In this document: one piece after another, positions 1 through 5,190 of the stretch | Layout of the letters: each line of letters starts with the position of its first letter | How positions within the stretch are numbered: position 1 is the first letter of the stretch | NCBI GenBank assembly: GCA_030151145.1 | Contig: JASLEL010000124.1 | Coordinates: 1-5,190, forward strand | DNA length: 5,190 bases | Source: Aquirhabdus sp. | GTDB taxonomy: Bacteria; Pseudomonadota; Gammaproteobacteria; Pseudomonadales; Moraxellaceae | Direction of reading: 5' to 3' | Notes under the pieces: generated by a model | Databases searched by the model: none | Seen by the model: only the letters and a program-made list of their open reading frames with translations | Told to the model about the DNA's origin: nothing | Translations under genes and position numbers: made by a program

Positions 1-1
1 T

Positions 2-1033
2 TTAGTTTTTCCAGCCTTCTATGCGGACTTAGCGCTCTCTCTGCTGCGCACGCGTCATGATGATGGTCATCGCTACCTTAACGCGATCGGCTTTGATGCG
101 GAGGATGTGAATCGCCCAGATAAATTCCTGACATGCGAGCAATTTGCGCATACTTTGAAGGTCTGTCTGGATCAGGTGATGCCGGGTCAGCCTGAATTCA
201 TCCAACTGCTCGAACATCTACCATTAACTGCGCATGGATTGCTGGGCATTGCCACGATGACTGCAGAAACGGTGAGCGATGCAATGGATACCGGCATCCA
301 ATATTTTTCATTACTCTTGCCTCATATTCACCTTCACAGGGAAATAGTCGGCGCAGCAACGGTGGTATGTGTGCATCGTAGTTTAGATTTCGGCTCACCT
401 TACGATGAAATTCTGACAGAACTGGTGATCGCAAGTTTTGCGTATATTGCTGAATTTTCGGTTGTTAAGACCATCGCAAACAATGCCGCCAAGCGCAGCC
501 TTGAAGTGCGGTTTAGACATCAATGCTCTGGCAATCCCGGGAGTTATGATGCCTATTTTGGCAAACCTGTCCGGTTTGGGTATCCCATTGATTGCTTCGT
601 CATTAAAAATCACGTATTGCAAAGAAAGTTAGCAACTGCCAGTGCAACCGTTCATCACGCATTACGTGCGCAATTAGACCATCAGCTGAAAACGATTCCC
701 CTGCAACAATTATTGAGCCACCGTGTGAAACGTCAACTGATGCAAGGACTACTACAAGGTGAGGTCATCTCGGCTGAGGCTGTTGCCCGGCAATTCGCCA
801 TGTCTGCGCGCACGGTCGCACGCCATCTGAAGGTGGAAGGAACATCCTTTAATCAACTGGTCTCACAAGTCCGTATAGAGCATGCCAAGAACCTGCTACT
901 GCTGAGCCGTGTACCATTAGTAAAAATAGCAGCGTTGTCAGGCTTCAGCAATCAAGCGGCATTCACGCGTGCATTTAAAAATAGCACGGGACAAACTCCC
1001 GGCCAGTTTCGCACATCAGTTAGTCCGTTTTAG
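2..1033 (+). CDS. AraC-family transcriptional regulator, 5' end missing
   Basis: This is a one-component DNA-binding regulator of the AraC/XylS family, cut by the left edge. The frame is open from position 2, and the first available start (GTG at 107) lies inside the conserved N-terminal domain. The real start is therefore outside the window, probably by only a few to a few tens of codons; 343 residues are visible. Residues 1 to about 200 resemble the arabinose-binding-type effector domain (PF12625), including the stretch HGLLGIATMTAETVSDAM near residues 78-95. The C-terminus carries both AraC helix-turn-helix units: the first around EAVARQFAMSARTVARHL (residues about 258-275), the second around VKIAALSGFSNQAAFTRAF (about 307-325), followed by the typical GQTPGQFR ending. 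The effector and targets are unknown. The DUF4442 gene lies 118-139 bases downstream on the same strand and could be a target, but no evidence shows this. The family call is secure. Confidence 0.93.
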   Translation, partial: LVFPAFYADLALSLLRTRHDDGHRYLNAIGFDAEDVNRPDKFLTCEQFAHTLKVCLDQVMPGQPEFIQLLEHLPLTAHGLLGIATMTAETVSDAMDTGIQYFSLLLPHIHLHREIVGAATVVCVHRSLDFGSPYDEILTELVIASFAYIAEFSVVKTIANNAAKRSLEVRFRHQCSGNPGSYDAYFGKPVRFGYPIDCFVIKNHVLQRKLATASATVHHALRAQLDHQLKTIPLQQLLSHRVKRQLMQGLLQGEVISAEAVARQFAMSARTVARHLKVEGTSFNQLVSQVRIEHAKNLLLLSRVPLVKIAALSGFSNQAAFTRAFKNSTGQTPGQFRTSVSPF

Positions 1034-1115
1034 CACCTGACTCAACCAGACCATCAGATGTGCCTCATGCCATGATGCATCCATCATCTTGTCCATAAAA
1101 GGTAAAAGTTGTCTG

Positions 1116-1127
1116 CTTTGATCAAAG
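1116..1127. promoter_or_regulatory. 12-bp perfect palindrome upstream of the DUF4442 gene
   Basis: CTTTGATCAAAG reads identically on both strands. It sits in the 118-base gap between the AraC stop codon and the DUF4442 gene. Flanking GTTG (1108-1111) and CAAC (1129-1132) could extend it into a short imperfect hairpin. It could be an operator half-site pair, or a weak hairpin after the AraC gene; there is no T-tract. Around it, the rest of 1034-1151 shows only an ATGATG/CATCAT mini-dyad near 1072-1087 and no convincing promoter. Confidence 0.25.
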
Positions 1128-1151
1128 GCAACATGATGTACTGGCTTGGAT

Positions 1152-1664
1152 ATGATGCGGCAGATGATCCCGATGACCTTTTTACCTTTTGCAAACTCCT
1201 CCTCCAACAAACTGTTAAATGCCTATGCTTTGCTCCAAAAATTACCGGGCGGCCTTTCCCTGCTGTCCAGATATATCTGCAGGGTCGCGCCCTATTTTCA
1301 AAGCGTGAATCCTACGATTGAACGGCTTGAGAATGGCTATTGTCAGGCGGTTATGTCGAAACGATGGAAAGTTGAAAATCACATCGGGACCGTACATGTC
1401 ATTGCCATTTGCAATGGGCTTGAGTTTGTGATGGGGGTATTGGCTGAGGCTTCGATTCCTGCACACCTGCGATGGATTCCCAAAGCTATGCATGTGGAAT
1501 ATGTCGCCAAGGCGGATTCGGATGTACAACTCATTGCATACGCAGATCCTGATGTCTGGAAACCCGGTGATGTCAAGATCAATATTCAGGCATTACGTGC
1601 CGATGGTCAGGCTGTCGTGATCGGATACATCTCCCTCTGGGTGAGCGAAAAGCCCAACCAATGA
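1152..1664 (+). CDS. DUF4442 hotdog-fold protein (putative thioesterase-like)
   Basis: This is a small cytoplasmic protein of the DUF4442 family, related in fold to PaaI/YiiD-type acyl-CoA thioesterases; its substrate is unknown. Numbered from the ATG at 1173 (163 residues), an N-terminal helical part (NKLLNAYALLQKLPGG) is followed by the hotdog core. The central-helix motif NHIGTVHVIAICNGLEF spans residues 69-85, with N69, H70, G72, H75 and E84 in the places where active-site residues usually cluster in hotdog enzymes. RWIPKAMHVEY (100-110) is the strand after that helix. The start is uncertain: TTG 1146 and ATGs at 1152, 1155, 1164 and 1173 are all in frame, and none has a good Shine-Dalgarno sequence. 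The first ATG is given here, but 1173 fits the family length well. It converges with the minus-strand RDD gene, 21 bases from stop to stop. The family call is firm; any reaction is inference. Confidence 0.85.
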   Translation: MMRQMIPMTFLPFANSSSNKLLNAYALLQKLPGGLSLLSRYICRVAPYFQSVNPTIERLENGYCQAVMSKRWKVENHIGTVHVIAICNGLEFVMGVLAEASIPAHLRWIPKAMHVEYVAKADSDVQLIAYADPDVWKPGDVKINIQALRADGQAVVIGYISLWVSEKPNQ

Positions 1665-1679
1665 TCACGCATCACTGGT
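1657..1679. terminator. Stem-loop between convergent genes (possible bidirectional terminator)
   Basis: ACCAATGAT (1657-1665) faces ATCACTGGT (1671-1679) across the 5-base loop CACGC. In plus-strand RNA this gives eight pairs with one A-C mismatch; in minus-strand RNA the odd pair becomes a U-G wobble, so the stem is complete there. It overlaps the DUF4442 stop codon and lies just past the stop of the convergent RDD gene. Only a short TTTT follows on the minus side and no T-run on the plus side, so termination efficiency is doubtful. Confidence 0.35.
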
Positions 1680-1685
1680 ATGTCA

Positions 1686-2372
1686 TTAGCGCGGCAGTCT
1701 GGGTGGTTTCTGCGGACTGTGGGTGGCCTGTACGATATAGACACCCAGTATGCGGTCATACCACGTCGGCAGGGGCCCATTGAGAAAGGCAAGGCCAAAT
1801 GGCAAGAACAACGCAAACAGCAGCAATGCCATGCCGATGATCTCAAGCAGAAACAGCAGCAGGTTGAGCGTGCCGTCCGGATCGATCAGAGAGAAATCCT
1901 GTAGCCGAATGGGTGCAAGATCGGGGTTGATCATCGCGAGGCCGAGCAGGCATACCAGCAAGAGTGGCATCCCCAGACAGCGACTGACCAGACCATGTAG
2001 CCAGATCCGCAGCCCTGTGACGGCTGCTGATGCGGGTGGTTGCGGTAGTTTCTGGATACGATTGAGCAGTTGCCCCGGACTTCGCTTGCGGATCAGCGTC
2101 AGGCCGAGGTCAAAGACTAGATAACTGGAGATGGTGAGCATCGATAGTGGCGATTGATGCCATAGTAAGGGTATTAATGCATGTACCGTGATCGAATTTG
2201 TTACATGTAACAAATTCCAACCAATGACTAGGCATAGCCAGATCCAGAGTGTACTGTCGATGGCGTGATCGGCAAGACCCGCACGGATGCGTTCATGGCG
2301 TGTTGCCGCACGATAAAGCTGCCCATGAGCGGTATACGTCATGGGCAGTTCAGGGGGCAGGCTGGATGTCAT
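1686..2372 (-). CDS. RDD-family integral membrane protein (divergent)
   Basis: This is a 228-residue inner-membrane protein of the RDD family. Some members of that family have been linked to cation/proton exchange, but most have no known substrate. The chosen ATG (2370-2372) lies 19 bases after the stop of the upstream CNNM-CBS gene; an ATG at 2342 is the alternative, and neither has a clear ribosome-binding site. The frame stays open to 2483, but using that start would need a long overlap with the upstream gene. RDD landmarks are R30 and D35 in RAGLADHAID before the first membrane segment (about 41-58), RKRSPGQLLNRIQ (95-107) after the second (about 77-94), and TWYDRILGVYIV (203-214) at the C-terminus. 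Two further hydrophobic stretches lie at about 121-149 and 169-198. Similarity to the RDD consensus is looser than in the GYF_2-RDD protein of this window. It is probably cotranscribed with the CNNM-CBS gene. A perfect 24-bp palindrome falls in codons 52-60. Confidence 0.8.
   Translation of the reverse strand: MTSSLPPELPMTYTAHGQLYRAATRHERIRAGLADHAIDSTLWIWLCLVIGWNLLHVTNSITVHALIPLLWHQSPLSMLTISSYLVFDLGLTLIRKRSPGQLLNRIQKLPQPPASAAVTGLRIWLHGLVSRCLGMPLLLVCLLGLAMINPDLAPIRLQDFSLIDPDGTLNLLLFLLEIIGMALLLFALFLPFGLAFLNGPLPTWYDRILGVYIVQATHSPQKPPRLPR
2194..2217. repeat. Perfect 24-bp palindrome inside the RDD coding sequence
   Basis: The half-site GAATTTGTTACA (2194-2205) is followed at once by its exact reverse complement (2206-2217), with no spacer and no mismatch; the symmetry ends at the C/C pair 2193/2218. 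It lies in codons 52-60 of the minus-strand RDD gene, at the end of the first membrane segment. The element is clearly richer in A+T than the surrounding gene and uses TTG and TTA for leucine where the gene otherwise mostly uses CTG or CTC. It has the form of a dimeric-repressor operator or a cruciform/hairpin site. Its role is unknown. Confidence 0.8.
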
Positions 2373-2391
2373 AAAGGATTCGTCACGAGGG

Positions 2392-3702
2392 TCAGCCCGT
2401 GGTTTCATCGCTTTCAAGTGGATGAATGAGGCGGGTCGCGAGGACTTTATCGATGCGTTTGCCGTCCATATCCACGATCTCAAAACGCCAGTCCGCCCAC
2501 GTGATGGTATCCAATGTCTGTGGGATACGACCCAGCTGCATCATCATCAGACCTGACAGGGTGTTGTAGAGGCCGCGCTCTTCTTCGGGCAGGGCTTTGA
2601 TATGCAGATGGTCTTTCAGATCATGGCTGGACAGCAGGCCATCCAGAAGCCATGTGCCGTCTTCGCGCTTGATGGCATAAGAGTCGTCGATGTCATTGGT
2701 TTGGAATTCACCGGTGATGGCTTCGATCAGATCCTGCAGTGTGACGATACCCTGTATATCTCCGTACTCATCGACGACCAGCGCCATCTCGGTCTTGGAG
2801 CTGCGCAGCAGGTTCAACAGCTCCATGCCGTTGAGTGATTCTGGCACATACAGGGGGGCGTGCATGAGGGCTTCAAGATCTACCGGCTCGTGCTTGAGCG
2901 CTTGAGTCAGAACGCTTTTTGCAGTGACCACGCCAATCACATCATTGATACTGTCTTTGCAGACCGGAAAGCGGGAAAAGCCGCTGTTCTGGATCAGCTC
3001 CAGCACTTTTTCGGCACTGTCATCGATGGAAAGCCATGTGACATCGAGACGTGGAATCATCAGACTGGCAATTTTGCGGTCATCCAGACGAAACACGTTA
3101 CGTACCATCTGATGCTCTTGCGCATCAATCAGGCCGCTCTGGGAGCCTTCGATGAGCATGGCATGGATTTCGTCCGAGGTCATTTTGGGACCTTCGGTAT
3201 TGCGCACACCGATGATACGCAACACGAGATAAGTCGAGCCAGACAGGAAACGCACGACCGGCAGCATGACGGCAGTCAGCCAGAGTACTGGGCGTGAAAC
3301 GATACGGGCAATGCTCTCAGGAGCGATCTGGCCCAGACGCTTGGGTGCAAGCTCACCGATCACGATATTGACATACGTGATGATGGCAACGACAAAGACG
3401 ATGGATAAGGGATGTGCCAGCGTATCGCGCATACCGAAGTCGCGCAGCATATCGGCCAGTGAGTCGGACAGGGCAGCTTCGCCCAGGATACCGCTTAAGA
3501 TGGTGATGGTAGAGATGCCGATCTGCATGGTGGACATGAAGTCCGCCGGGTCTTCCGCCAGTTTGGCGGCGGCGATGGCACCGCTGTCGCCCTCGTCGAT
3601 CCATCGTTGCAGACGGGCTTTGCGGGAGCTTACAAGTGCCATTTCTGACATGGCAAAGAGGCCGTTCAGGACGATTAAGAAGAATAAAATCAAAATCGTC
3701 AT
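2392..3702 (-). CDS. CNNM/CBS/CorC-HlyC membrane protein, PaeA (YtfL)-like exporter
   Basis: This is a 436-residue inner-membrane protein of the family often annotated as hemolysin or magnesium/cobalt efflux. The N-terminal CNNM (DUF21) domain covers about 1-165, with membrane segments near 1-20, 60-80, 100-120 and 136-156, the motif MSEMALVSSRK (18-28) and the conserved GELAPKRLG (116-124). A CBS pair follows (about 210-268 and 281-335: MIPRLDV, VIGVVTAKSVL, MALVVDEYGDIQGIVTLQDL), then a CorC_HlyC domain (about 345-425). MSE instead of GSE, and TMQIGISTITILSGILGEA, bring it nearer to E. coli YtfL (PaeA, a cadaverine/putrescine exporter) than to YfjD as I remember those proteins. ATG 3702 is the only usable start, because the frame upstream has no start codon before a TGA. 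It has no strong Shine-Dalgarno of its own, but its ATG overlaps the stop of a short upstream ORF. The divergent RDD gene follows after 19 bases. The family is certain; polyamine export is inferred from resemblance. Confidence 0.93.
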   Translation of the reverse strand: MTILILFFLIVLNGLFAMSEMALVSSRKARLQRWIDEGDSGAIAAAKLAEDPADFMSTMQIGISTITILSGILGEAALSDSLADMLRDFGMRDTLAHPLSIVFVVAIITYVNIVIGELAPKRLGQIAPESIARIVSRPVLWLTAVMLPVVRFLSGSTYLVLRIIGVRNTEGPKMTSDEIHAMLIEGSQSGLIDAQEHQMVRNVFRLDDRKIASLMIPRLDVTWLSIDDSAEKVLELIQNSGFSRFPVCKDSINDVIGVVTAKSVLTQALKHEPVDLEALMHAPLYVPESLNGMELLNLLRSSKTEMALVVDEYGDIQGIVTLQDLIEAITGEFQTNDIDDSYAIKREDGTWLLDGLLSSHDLKDHLHIKALPEEERGLYNTLSGLMMMQLGRIPQTLDTITWADWRFEIVDMDGKRIDKVLATRLIHPLESDETTG

Positions 3703-3734
3703 AGCAGCGCATCCGCCATTAGGTGAGTAATCAT
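3699..3734 (-). CDS. Possible 11-residue leader peptide overlapping the exporter start
   Basis: ATG at 3734 opens an 11-codon frame (MITHLMADALL) ending in a TGA at 3699-3701. That TGA shares bases with the exporter's ATG in an ATGA overlap, the usual arrangement for translational coupling. AGGA lies directly upstream (AGGAACATG), a Shine-Dalgarno match with a rather short spacing of two bases, while the exporter's own start lacks a good site. The peptide has no run of one amino acid that would suggest classic attenuation. It may be chance. Confidence 0.35.
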   Translation of the reverse strand: MITHLMADALL

Positions 3735-3749
3735 GTTCCTGTCACTGAA

Positions 3750-3765
3750 GGTTGAAAGTTCAACC
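3750..3765. promoter_or_regulatory. Perfect hairpin/dyad in the exporter leader (proximal)
   Basis: GGTTGAA (3750-3756) and TTCAACC (3759-3765) are exact reverse complements around two bases. The dyad lies 15 bases upstream of the mini-ORF start on the minus strand, close enough for an RNA hairpin to affect the AGGA site, or for a repressor to bind as DNA. Confidence 0.4.
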
Positions 3766-3775
3766 GCTTAAAGGT

Positions 3776-3795
3776 CATGCACGGGTAAGTGCATG
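3776..3795. promoter_or_regulatory. Perfect hairpin/dyad in the exporter leader (distal)
   Basis: CATGCAC (3776-3782) and GTGCATG (3789-3795) are exact reverse complements around the 6-base loop GGGTAA. This is the second dyad between the candidate promoter and the exporter start. The two together suggest a structured 5' untranslated region or a pair of operator sites. Confidence 0.4.
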
Positions 3796-3814
3796 TTAAA
3801 CGATAGGTAATGCC

Positions 3815-3843
3815 ACTCTACCGTGTTTGCGGGTAATGCTCAA
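3815..3843 (-). promoter_or_regulatory. Candidate sigma-70 promoter for the exporter-RDD unit
   Basis: On the minus strand, TTGAGC (3838-3843) and TAGAGT (3815-3820) each match four of six consensus bases and are separated by the ideal 17 bases. Transcription would start near 3807, giving a leader of about 100 bases that holds both dyads and the mini-ORF. The match is modest and could be chance. Confidence 0.28.
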
Positions 3844-3893
3844 GGGGCTTTTCCGGCGCACGTGGGCTGTGCTTGAAAATGTGACGGAGTACA

Positions 3894-3926
3894 CATCCCG
3901 GATGTGCTGGCAACATATCCGGGATG
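3894..3926 (-). terminator. Stem-loop after the GYF_2-RDD gene
   Basis: CATCCCGGATGTG (3894-3906) and CATATCCGGGATG (3914-3926) form a 13-position stem around a 7-base loop. There is one imperfect pair: G-U if read as plus-strand RNA, C-A mismatch if read as minus-strand RNA. It starts 11 bases after the minus-strand stop of the GYF_2-RDD gene, so a terminator or 3'-end stabiliser is likely. However, no T-run follows, and the first arm is itself part of a local palindrome (CACATCC-C-GGATGTG). Confidence 0.45.
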
Positions 3927-3937
3927 CAAGAAAATCG

Positions 3938-4750
3938 TCAGGATTTATTACTGGCGGGCAATTGCGCGGGGTTGGCCTGTACGACGACGGTTTTGGCCAG
4001 TCGGTCATGCAGGGTGCGGTGATGCTCGGTGAACAGAAAAATAAAATCCACCACAAAGACCAGCGTGCCGATCAAGGGCAGATTGTAGAGCAGATTGAAC
4101 AGCATGGTACGGATCAGCACACTCTGCGTCGGGCGGGCGCGCATGACTGTCTGCTGATCAACGATGCGGATCTGAAAGAGGATCTTGCCGATACTCTGGC
4201 CGCGCTTGGCGATCAGCACGAACTGCACCAGCGTGAGCGCAAAGAATGCGAGTAGCATGGCATAGCGTGTGGCATCCGGGATCAGCGCAATGATCTTCTG
4301 CTGGATGTCGGGTGAGGGCATGACCGACTGTGCCATCAGCGCATTGACCTGTGCAAAAGTAGCCTGCGGCAGCGTGGTGAGCAACACGATCATGATGAGC
4401 AGCACGGTGATGAACATGTCGATCAGCGCAGCCAGAATGCGTGTTCCGCTACTGGCGAGCGTGGTTGTGGTGCCGCCGTAGCTCTGGTCTGAATATGCGG
4501 CGCTGGCGGCCAGGCTCTCAATCGGCAGGTCGTTGTGCGGCGCAAAGGGGCTGCTGGGGTCAGCGACTGTAGCCGTCGGGAGATACACCAGCTTGCCGCC
4601 GGTGAGCTGTCCAAGCGGCAGCCAGTTGTCCATGCCTTCGTGCCAGGCCAGATCGGTGAGGACGACCTGATGGTTGGCCAGCATGGCATTGACTTGCTCC
4701 AGCGTATAGGGACCGGCCTGCTGATTGTTACGTGCCAGATAGATTTGCAT
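3938..4750 (-). CDS. GYF_2-RDD domain membrane protein
   Basis: This is a 270-residue membrane protein. Residues 1-50 form a GYF_2 (DUF4339) domain, seen in MQIYLARNNQQAGPYTLEQV and in LAWHEGMDNWLPLGQL; this domain is a short cytoplasmic module thought to bind peptides or proteins. A low-complexity linker follows (about 60-100, rich in Ala, Ser and Thr). The RDD domain covers about 101-258: R104 and D111 in TRILAALID open it, membrane segments lie near 107-127, 162-180 and 218-241, RGQSIGKILFQIRIVD (183-198) is the conserved loop, and LHDRLAKTVVV (247-257) closes it. The start gives a complete GYF_2 domain, although no good ribosome-binding site precedes it. Upstream, TATCTT (4794-4799, minus) is a possible -10 without a matching -35. 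Transport function is unproven for this architecture. It lies between ppsA and the exporter gene, with hairpins on both sides, so it may be its own transcript. Confidence 0.9.
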   Translation of the reverse strand: MQIYLARNNQQAGPYTLEQVNAMLANHQVVLTDLAWHEGMDNWLPLGQLTGGKLVYLPTATVADPSSPFAPHNDLPIESLAASAAYSDQSYGGTTTTLASSGTRILAALIDMFITVLLIMIVLLTTLPQATFAQVNALMAQSVMPSPDIQQKIIALIPDATRYAMLLAFFALTLVQFVLIAKRGQSIGKILFQIRIVDQQTVMRARPTQSVLIRTMLFNLLYNLPLIGTLVFVVDFIFLFTEHHRTLHDRLAKTVVVQANPAQLPASNKS

Positions 4751-4846
4751 GGGAGAAAACCTGATTCATCAATCCAAGAAGGGGCTGATTTTTAAGATAA
4801 GGGCGGATGAGCAAAAAATCCAGCGGGATACCAACGGGCGATGCTG

Positions 4847-4890
4847 AAAAACAAAAAAACTGCATCTGATCCGTGTCTGGATGGCTATGC
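4847..4890 (-). terminator. Second ppsA terminator element: weak stem plus T-tract
   Basis: On the minus strand, a two-part stem (GCAT/ATGC at 4887-4890 with 4862-4865, and ATCC/GGAT at 4879-4882 with 4869-4872) is followed closely by seven T, a G and five T (4859 down to 4847). The stem is short and has an internal loop, but the T-tract is the only long one in the window and lies in the right place for an intrinsic terminator behind ppsA. Confidence 0.45.
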
Positions 4891-4920
4891 GCCCCAGCCC
4901 GGGCAGTCCGGGATGGGGCG
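4890..4920 (-). terminator. GC-rich stem-loop directly after ppsA
   Basis: CGCCCCA (4890-4896) pairs with TGGGGCG (4914-4920), and CCCGG (4898-4902) pairs with CCGGG (4908-4912), around the loop GCAGT with one mismatch. These 12 pairs begin six bases after the ppsA stop. This is the strongest hairpin seen in the window. No T-run follows directly; the T-tract comes some 30 bases later, after the weaker stem. Confidence 0.6.
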
Positions 4921-4926
4921 GGTGTA

Positions 4927-5190
4927 TTATTTGTCGTTCTGGTGCTGCGCAAGGAAAAACCAGGTATCCAGCACCGAGTCCGGGTTCAGGGAGACCGAGT
5001 CGATGCCCTGTTCCATGAGCCACAGTGCCAGATCCGGATGGTCGGATGGGCCCTGACCGCAGATGCCGATGTATTTGCTGGCTTTATTGCAGGCTTGTAT
5101 CGCCATAGACAGGAGCGCCTTGACTGCCTCGTCGCGCTCATCGAACAGATGAGAGACGATGCCAGAGTCGCGATCCAGACCTAAGGTGAG
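4927..5190 (-). CDS. ppsA: Phosphoenolpyruvate synthase, C-terminal 87 residues (5' part outside window)
   Basis: This is the C-terminus of PEP synthase (pyruvate, water dikinase). The enzyme makes phosphoenolpyruvate from pyruvate and ATP, releasing AMP and phosphate, in the first step of gluconeogenesis from three-carbon substrates. The minus frame is open from the right edge to a TAA at 4927-4929. Visible residues begin LTLGLDRDSGIVSHLFDERD, matching the PEP-utilising TIM-barrel domain. IGICGQGPSD (41-50) carries the cysteine (C44) that corresponds to the catalytic acid/base cysteine of this superfamily (as in pyruvate phosphate dikinase and PTS enzyme I). GIDSVSLNPDSVLDTW (62-77) is the typical end of the protein. 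About nine tenths of the gene lies beyond the right edge. A strong hairpin follows six bases after the stop, so the gene appears to end its own transcript. Confidence 0.95.
   Translation of the reverse strand, partial: LTLGLDRDSGIVSHLFDERDEAVKALLSMAIQACNKASKYIGICGQGPSDHPDLALWLMEQGIDSVSLNPDSVLDTWFFLAQHQNDK

Noticed and set aside
107..1033. GTG at 107 as the true start of the AraC-family gene
   Set aside because: The frame is open upstream to the window edge and those codons look like the start of the N-terminal domain (FYADLALSLLRTRHDDG), so the gene is truncated by the edge and does not begin here.
1016..1210. Minus-strand 64-codon frame over the AraC/DUF4442 intergenic region
   Set aside because: It overlaps both plus-strand genes, has no clear ribosome-binding site and resembles nothing known. 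It is the only frame covering the gap, so a small antisense gene is not fully excluded.
2373..2483. N-terminal extension of the divergent RDD protein to 2483
   Set aside because: The extra 37 residues would overlap the end of the exporter gene by about 90 bases and have no RDD character.
2860..3297. Plus-strand open frame of 145 codons
   Set aside because: It is antisense to the CNNM-CBS gene, whose domains are continuous across the region.
3266..3730. Plus-strand open frame of 154 codons
   Set aside because: It is antisense to the membrane domain of the CNNM-CBS gene and has a Ser/Arg/Met-rich, shadow-like composition.
3796..4056. Minus-strand 86-codon frame across the intergenic region 3796-3937
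   Set aside because: It overlaps the end of the GYF_2-RDD gene in another frame and runs through the stem-loop; its composition (many Pro, Ser, Cys) looks like a shadow.
3827..4255. Plus-strand open frame of 142 codons
   Set aside because: It is mostly antisense to the GYF_2-RDD gene and runs through the intergenic stem-loop; the protein has no recognisable domain.
4873..5184. Plus-strand open frame of 103 codons at the right edge
   Set aside because: It lies antisense to the clearly recognisable C-terminus of ppsA, and its product resembles no family I know.
1..5190. Defence system, mobile element or CRISPR in this window
   Set aside because: No repeat-spacer pattern, integrase, transposase, toxin-antitoxin pair or nuclease was found. 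All long genes have ordinary housekeeping, transport or regulatory assignments.

Overview
The window reads as ordinary chromosomal DNA from a gammaproteobacterium. Protein resemblances (an AraC regulator with an arabinose-binding-type N-terminus, a DUF4442 hotdog protein, a GYF_2-RDD protein and a PaeA/YtfL-like CNNM-CBS exporter next to ppsA) suggest Pseudomonadales, perhaps a Moraxellaceae member. By eye G+C is about one half, which is high for typical Acinetobacter, so the genus is left open. No transposase, phage gene, CRISPR array, rRNA or tRNA gene was seen.

Layout. Positions 2-1033 (+) encode an AraC-family regulator whose N-terminus runs off the left edge. After an intergenic stretch with a small palindrome, 1152-1664 (+) encodes a DUF4442 hotdog-fold protein. 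It converges, with a 21-base gap and a stem-loop over its stop codon, on a minus-strand block that fills the rest of the window. Read in its own direction (right to left), that block holds: the last 87 codons of phosphoenolpyruvate synthase (ppsA, stop at 4927); a terminator region; a GYF_2-RDD membrane protein (4750-3938); a 13-position stem-loop; a structured leader; a 436-residue CNNM/CBS/CorC-HlyC membrane protein close to PaeA/YtfL (3702-2392); and, 19 bases on, a second, divergent RDD membrane protein (2372-1686).

How the genes may work together. The CNNM-CBS protein and the second RDD protein probably share a transcript, and a second RDD protein lies just upstream. This makes a small membrane-transport neighbourhood, plausibly for export of polyamines or cations, although the substrate cannot be read from the sequence. 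ppsA appears to be a separate transcription unit closed by its own terminator. The AraC and DUF4442 genes are codirectional, but nothing shows that one controls the other.

Most unusual features. There is an exact 24-bp palindrome inside the coding sequence of the second RDD gene (2194-2217). Upstream of the CNNM-CBS gene is a leader with two perfect short hairpins and an 11-codon mini-ORF whose stop overlaps the gene's start. Neither amounts to a proven new system; both are testable leads.
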